This document shows, piece by piece, positions 61,065-64,000 of a stretch of 64,000 nt of DNA. Within the stretch, counting starts at the first letter, position 1. Each line of letters opens with the position of its first letter. The notes beneath the pieces are model-generated. The model did no database searches. It was not told where the DNA came from and worked only from the letters and a program-made list of their open reading frames with translations. Source of the DNA: an uncultured Clostridia bacterium. GTDB taxonomy: Bacteria > Bacillota > Clostridia > RUG12999. The stretch lies in the NCBI GenBank assembly GCA_934792465.1, contig CAKVOK010000014.1, forward strand, positions 4,522 through 68,521, read 5' to 3'. Position numbers and translations under genes: made by a program.

Positions 61065-62198
61065 ATGAAAAAAATAATTTTATCTTTTTTGATTGCGTTT
61101 ATAATTTTCGGCACTGCGGCAGCCGACGAAGTAATCGAGAGCGGTGCGGAGGTATCACAGGGCATATCCGTTGAACCCGGCGCACCGAGCGAACCGGGGG
61201 AACCCGGCGAACCCAAAGAACCCGGTGAACCCGGCGAACCCAAAGAACCCGGTGAACCCGGTGAACCCAAAGAACCCGAAGAACCCGGTGAACCCGGTGA
61301 ATCCGAAGAACCCGGCAAATATGCCGAGATAATTACCGACGAACTGGAGGATTTCGGCAAGACCGCCGAGCATTCGGGCGGCGTAATATATGATAAGGTA
61401 AGCGACAGCGCACCTTTTCACGGTGATGAAAGCGTTATGCAGCGCACGGATAAATCTGAGCAGTATATAAAATATGAAATTCCGTATTGGGAAAAGGCAG
61501 AGATTACCGCATATTTTTACGGCGGCGAGGAAATAAATCATTTTATTTTCAAGTGCGGCGAAACTGTAATTGAACCGGAAACGAATATAACGAGTGAGGA
61601 CGGGAAGTGGCACAAGGTCGAATATTCGTTTGAAAATCCCGTATGCACCGAAAAAAGCCTGTATATATACTGGCAAGACCTCACCGAAACGGATTTTACA
61701 AACTGGGGTCAGGCACTCGGCAGCGTCCGTGTTTACACAGCGTTTCCGAAGCCCTGCACGCTGAAATATCTTTCCGACACCGTGTTCCCGATACCGGACG
61801 AGGGATATTCCGACTATACTCTCTCTGCCGAGGTCTGCGACCAAAACGGCGACCCCCTCGACGAAGAAATATTCTGGGAATGTGAAGCTGCGCCTGATGG
61901 AGTTTCGTTCGACACGGAAGCCGCCGTGCTGAAAATATCCCCCGAAGCTGCGGACAAGTCCGAAATCGAAATTAAAATCCGCACGGAAACACTCGAACCC
62001 GTAAGCGTTGTAATTTCGTTTAAATCGTACAAGCCGGGCGATATTAACGGCGATTTCAAGATAGACGAAACCGACCTGGAGCTTGCGCTTCAAAATTATA
62101 GGAAACCTGATAATACACGGGGAGATATAAATAAAAACGGAATTACCGATATATATGATTTGGCGTATATAAAAAAGAATTTCGGCAATCTCGATTAA
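61065..62198 (+). CDS. Exported protein with Pro/Glu repeats and C-terminal dockerin
   Basis: 377 residues. A signal peptide is followed by a collagen-like Gly-Glu-Pro/Lys-Glu-Pro repeat (about 42-85), a beta-sandwich resembling carbohydrate-binding modules (about 95-225), an Ig-like region, and a type I dockerin at the end: GDINGDFKIDETDLELALQN and GDINKNGITDIYDLAYIKKN, both with intact Ca-binding Asp/Asn patterns. No catalytic domain is seen. It lies 11 bp behind the cohesin-like/SLH gene, so the two products may bind each other. Confidence 0.85.
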   Translation: MKKIILSFLIAFIIFGTAAADEVIESGAEVSQGISVEPGAPSEPGEPGEPKEPGEPGEPKEPGEPGEPKEPEEPGEPGESEEPGKYAEIITDELEDFGKTAEHSGGVIYDKVSDSAPFHGDESVMQRTDKSEQYIKYEIPYWEKAEITAYFYGGEEINHFIFKCGETVIEPETNITSEDGKWHKVEYSFENPVCTEKSLYIYWQDLTETDFTNWGQALGSVRVYTAFPKPCTLKYLSDTVFPIPDEGYSDYTLSAEVCDQNGDPLDEEIFWECEAAPDGVSFDTEAAVLKISPEAADKSEIEIKIRTETLEPVSVVISFKSYKPGDINGDFKIDETDLELALQNYRKPDNTRGDINKNGITDIYDLAYIKKNFGNLD

Positions 62199-62230
62199 TA
62201 AAAAAATTTAGCAAAATACACAATTTTTTA

Positions 62231-62259
62231 TTGACAAATTTATTGAAATGGTATATAAT
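62231..62259 (+). promoter_or_regulatory. Sigma-A promoter of mgtE
   Basis: Perfect consensus TTGACA, 17 nt, TATAAT. The leader is only about 30 nt, so there is no room for an M-box riboswitch. Confidence 0.93.
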
Positions 62260-62294
62260 AAATAGTGCATATTTTTTTACACGGAGGTGCTTTT

Positions 62295-63662
62295 ATGTCA
62301 GCAGAAATGACTAATTTTGAACAATTGAACGAACTAACGGAAACCAAACAGTTTGCGAAATTGAAGCAACAGCTGATAGATATGAACGAGGTTGATATTG
62401 CTGCGTTTATAGAGCAGCTCAGTGCGGAAAAATCGCTTGTCGTGTTCCGTCTGCTTCCGAAAGATTTGGCTTCGGACGTGTTTTCATGCCTGCCGACGGA
62501 AACTCAAAAATCAATCATAGACAGTATCAACGATATGGAGCTCCACGAAATCATCGAGGATTTGTATGTCGACGATGCCGTTGACATGGTGGAGGAGCTT
62601 CCGGCTTCCGTTGTGCGCCGTATTCTCAAAAATGCCACGCCGACAACGAGAAATCTCATAAACCAGTTTTTGAATTATCCGGAAAACAGTGCCGGCAGCA
62701 TTATGACAGCGGAATATGTTTCGCTGAAAAAGAACATGACGGTTTCGCAGGCTCTGAACTATATACGCAACAACGCAATCGACAAGGAAACCATATACAA
62801 CTGTTATGTTACGAACGCAAAACGTGAGCTTGAGGGTGTTATAACGCTCAAAGACATTGTCGTGAGCGACCCCGAAGCCGTTATAGAAGATTTGATGGAC
62901 AAAAACGTCATAACCGCCGTAACGACGGAAGACAGAGAAGATGTCGCTTCTATGCTCGGTAAATACGATTTGCTTGCGCTTCCCGTTGTAGACAACGAGA
63001 ACAGGCTTGTCGGAATCGTTACCGTAGACGATGCCGTGGACGTTATCGAGGAAGAAACAACGGAGGATATTCAGAAGATGGCGGCTATGCTCCCCTCGGA
63101 GAAGCCGTATCTCAAGACCAGCGTGTTCACACTGGCGAAAAACCGTATATTCTGGCTGCTCATACTCATGATAAGCGCCATGTTCACGGGCGGAGTTCTG
63201 GCGAAATACGAGAATGCGTTCAGCGCCGTGCCGCTGCTTGTCAGCTTTATCCCTATGCTTATGGATACGGGCGGAAACGCCGGAAACCAGTCCAACGCAA
63301 TGGTTATTCGAGGAATGGTAATAGGTGAGATTGCCCCGAAAGATATATTAAAGGTGTTGTGGAAAGAATTTCGTGTTGCGCTTATCTGCGGATTTATTCT
63401 TGCGGTAGTCAATTTTATAAGGCTGTCGATACAATATCCAGGCAAAACCATGATATGTATTGTAATCGTTACAAGCGTATTCCTGACCGTGGTTTTGGCA
63501 AAGACAATAGGCTGTATATTGCCTATCGTGGCGGAAACGCTGCATCTCGACCCGGCGATAATGGCGTCGCCTATCATAACGACAATTGTAGATGCGTGCA
63601 GTCTGATTATATATTTCCAGCTTGCGTGCGCATTGCTTCCGCAGATTTCAAAACTTGGATAG
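62295..63662 (+). CDS. mgtE: Magnesium transporter MgtE
   Basis: A 455-residue channel. The N-terminal helical domain (about 10-135) is followed by two CBS domains (about 140-260, ITLKDIVVSDP and LVGIVTVDDAVDVIEEE), a connecting helix, and a five-TM pore with GGNAGNQSNAMVIRGMVIGEI, the ion-selectivity region. The cytosolic part senses Mg2+ and gates the pore. The start at 62295 has GGAGGTG upstream; the frame can be extended to 62265. Confidence 0.96.
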   Translation: MSAEMTNFEQLNELTETKQFAKLKQQLIDMNEVDIAAFIEQLSAEKSLVVFRLLPKDLASDVFSCLPTETQKSIIDSINDMELHEIIEDLYVDDAVDMVEELPASVVRRILKNATPTTRNLINQFLNYPENSAGSIMTAEYVSLKKNMTVSQALNYIRNNAIDKETIYNCYVTNAKRELEGVITLKDIVVSDPEAVIEDLMDKNVITAVTTEDREDVASMLGKYDLLALPVVDNENRLVGIVTVDDAVDVIEEETTEDIQKMAAMLPSEKPYLKTSVFTLAKNRIFWLLILMISAMFTGGVLAKYENAFSAVPLLVSFIPMLMDTGGNAGNQSNAMVIRGMVIGEIAPKDILKVLWKEFRVALICGFILAVVNFIRLSIQYPGKTMICIVIVTSVFLTVVLAKTIGCILPIVAETLHLDPAIMASPIITTIVDACSLIIYFQLACALLPQISKLG

Positions 63663-63674
63663 AATGATAAATGA

Positions 63675-63713
63675 CTTGAAGAAAATTATGCCGATTTTCT
63701 TCAAGCTTTTTTA
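63675..63713 (+). terminator. Terminator of mgtE
   Basis: CTTGAAGAAAAT pairs with ATTTTCTTCAAG (12 bp), followed by CTTTTTTAT. Confidence 0.92.
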
Positions 63714-63741
63714 TTTGGTGTATGTTTTATGTGGTATGTGT

Positions 63742-63952
63742 TACAACCCTTCCACCACTTGCGTGGTCCCCCTCCCCTTACACAGGGAGGCATTGGTCTG
63801 TGCCTCTGAATTTGGTATGTACGGACTTCCGTAGGCTCCCCTGTGTAAGGGGAGCTGGCACCGTTAGGTGACTGAGGGGTTGTAGGTTTTGCATTTGCTC
63901 ATCATAAGATTTTCTTGCCTTTTACAACCCTTCCACCACTTGCGTGGTCCCC
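63742..63952. repeat. Family A repeats at the right edge
   Basis: One complete element (ACAACCCTTCC 63742 to GAGGGGTTGTAGG about 63888) and the start of a second at 63922 that breaks off at CCCC 63952. The following bases (GGCAGATTGTCAA...) are unlike the repeat; the same 13 bp follow a family A fragment at 42946. Confidence 0.75.
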
Positions 63953-64000
63953 GGCAGATTGTCAAGTCAAGTGCAACACTTTTTAGACAAAAATTCAATT

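Noticed and set aside
62260..62294. M-box magnesium riboswitch before mgtE
   Set aside because: The promoter is a perfect consensus only about 30 nt from the ribosome site, leaving no space for the aptamer.

Overview
The window looks like the chromosome of a spore-forming, S-layer-bearing Clostridia (Firmicutes), probably a gut or other anaerobic carbohydrate user. Signs of this are the yabP-yabQ-divIC-yabR sporulation/division cluster, SpoIVB, a CIRCE-controlled groESL operon, RNase Y with YmdB, mini-RNase III, a yqhY-nusB-xseAB-ispA order like that of Bacillus, several SLH and stalk-domain surface proteins, and the glycan enzymes GH95 and L-rhamnose isomerase. No rRNA, prophage or CRISPR array is visible. 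There are two tRNA genes. The genus cannot be fixed from the sequence alone.

Layout. 1-2.6 kb: end of a surface protein gene, then groESL. 2.6-8.2 kb: FAD oxidoreductase and GH95 fucosidase, then the sporulation/division cluster. 8.3-10.3 kb: a DtxR/MntR-type regulator and an AAA/DUF4143 ATPase. 10.5-14.2 kb: rny-ymdB-spoIVB. 15-17.4 kb: mnmE-tsaD, followed by a cluster of DnaA-box-like sites and a Gfo/Idh oxidoreductase. 19.6-22.6 kb: a large SLH protein behind a strong promoter. 23-24 kb: a DUF559 nuclease embedded in repeats. 24-42 kb: a long minus-strand housekeeping stretch (pyrG, ddl-murF, mrnC-cysS-cysE, pgsA-rimO-recX-recA-cinA-ispA, xseBA, a TsaD paralogue, nusB, an Asp23 protein). 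43-50 kb: plus-strand rodA-murI-DUF1934-argS and two exported proteins. 50-59 kb: a giant beta-helix surface protein, NhaC antiporter, trxA, rlmH, tRNA-Gln, tRNA-Leu and rhaA. 59.5-63.7 kb: DUF523, a cohesin-like/SLH protein, a dockerin protein and mgtE.

The most unusual content lies between genes. There are several dispersed repeat families: (A) a roughly 180 bp element bounded by ACAACCC motifs whose hairpins change sequence while keeping their pairing; (B) a roughly 125 bp element present twice in inverted orientation; (C) arrays of tiny hairpins separated by the 9-mer AATTTAGCT or its complement, one of them starting at a good promoter; (D) a recurrent terminator-like GGGTGCGGCAAAA hairpin with a conserved tail; and (E) a nested inverted-repeat element that appears to have inserted into a copy of D. 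A second promoter without a gene, at 42.5 kb, reads into a multi-helix segment that may be a non-coding RNA. The DUF559 nuclease fits tightly between family A clusters, and the cohesin-like/SLH plus dockerin pair suggests a small surface-display system.
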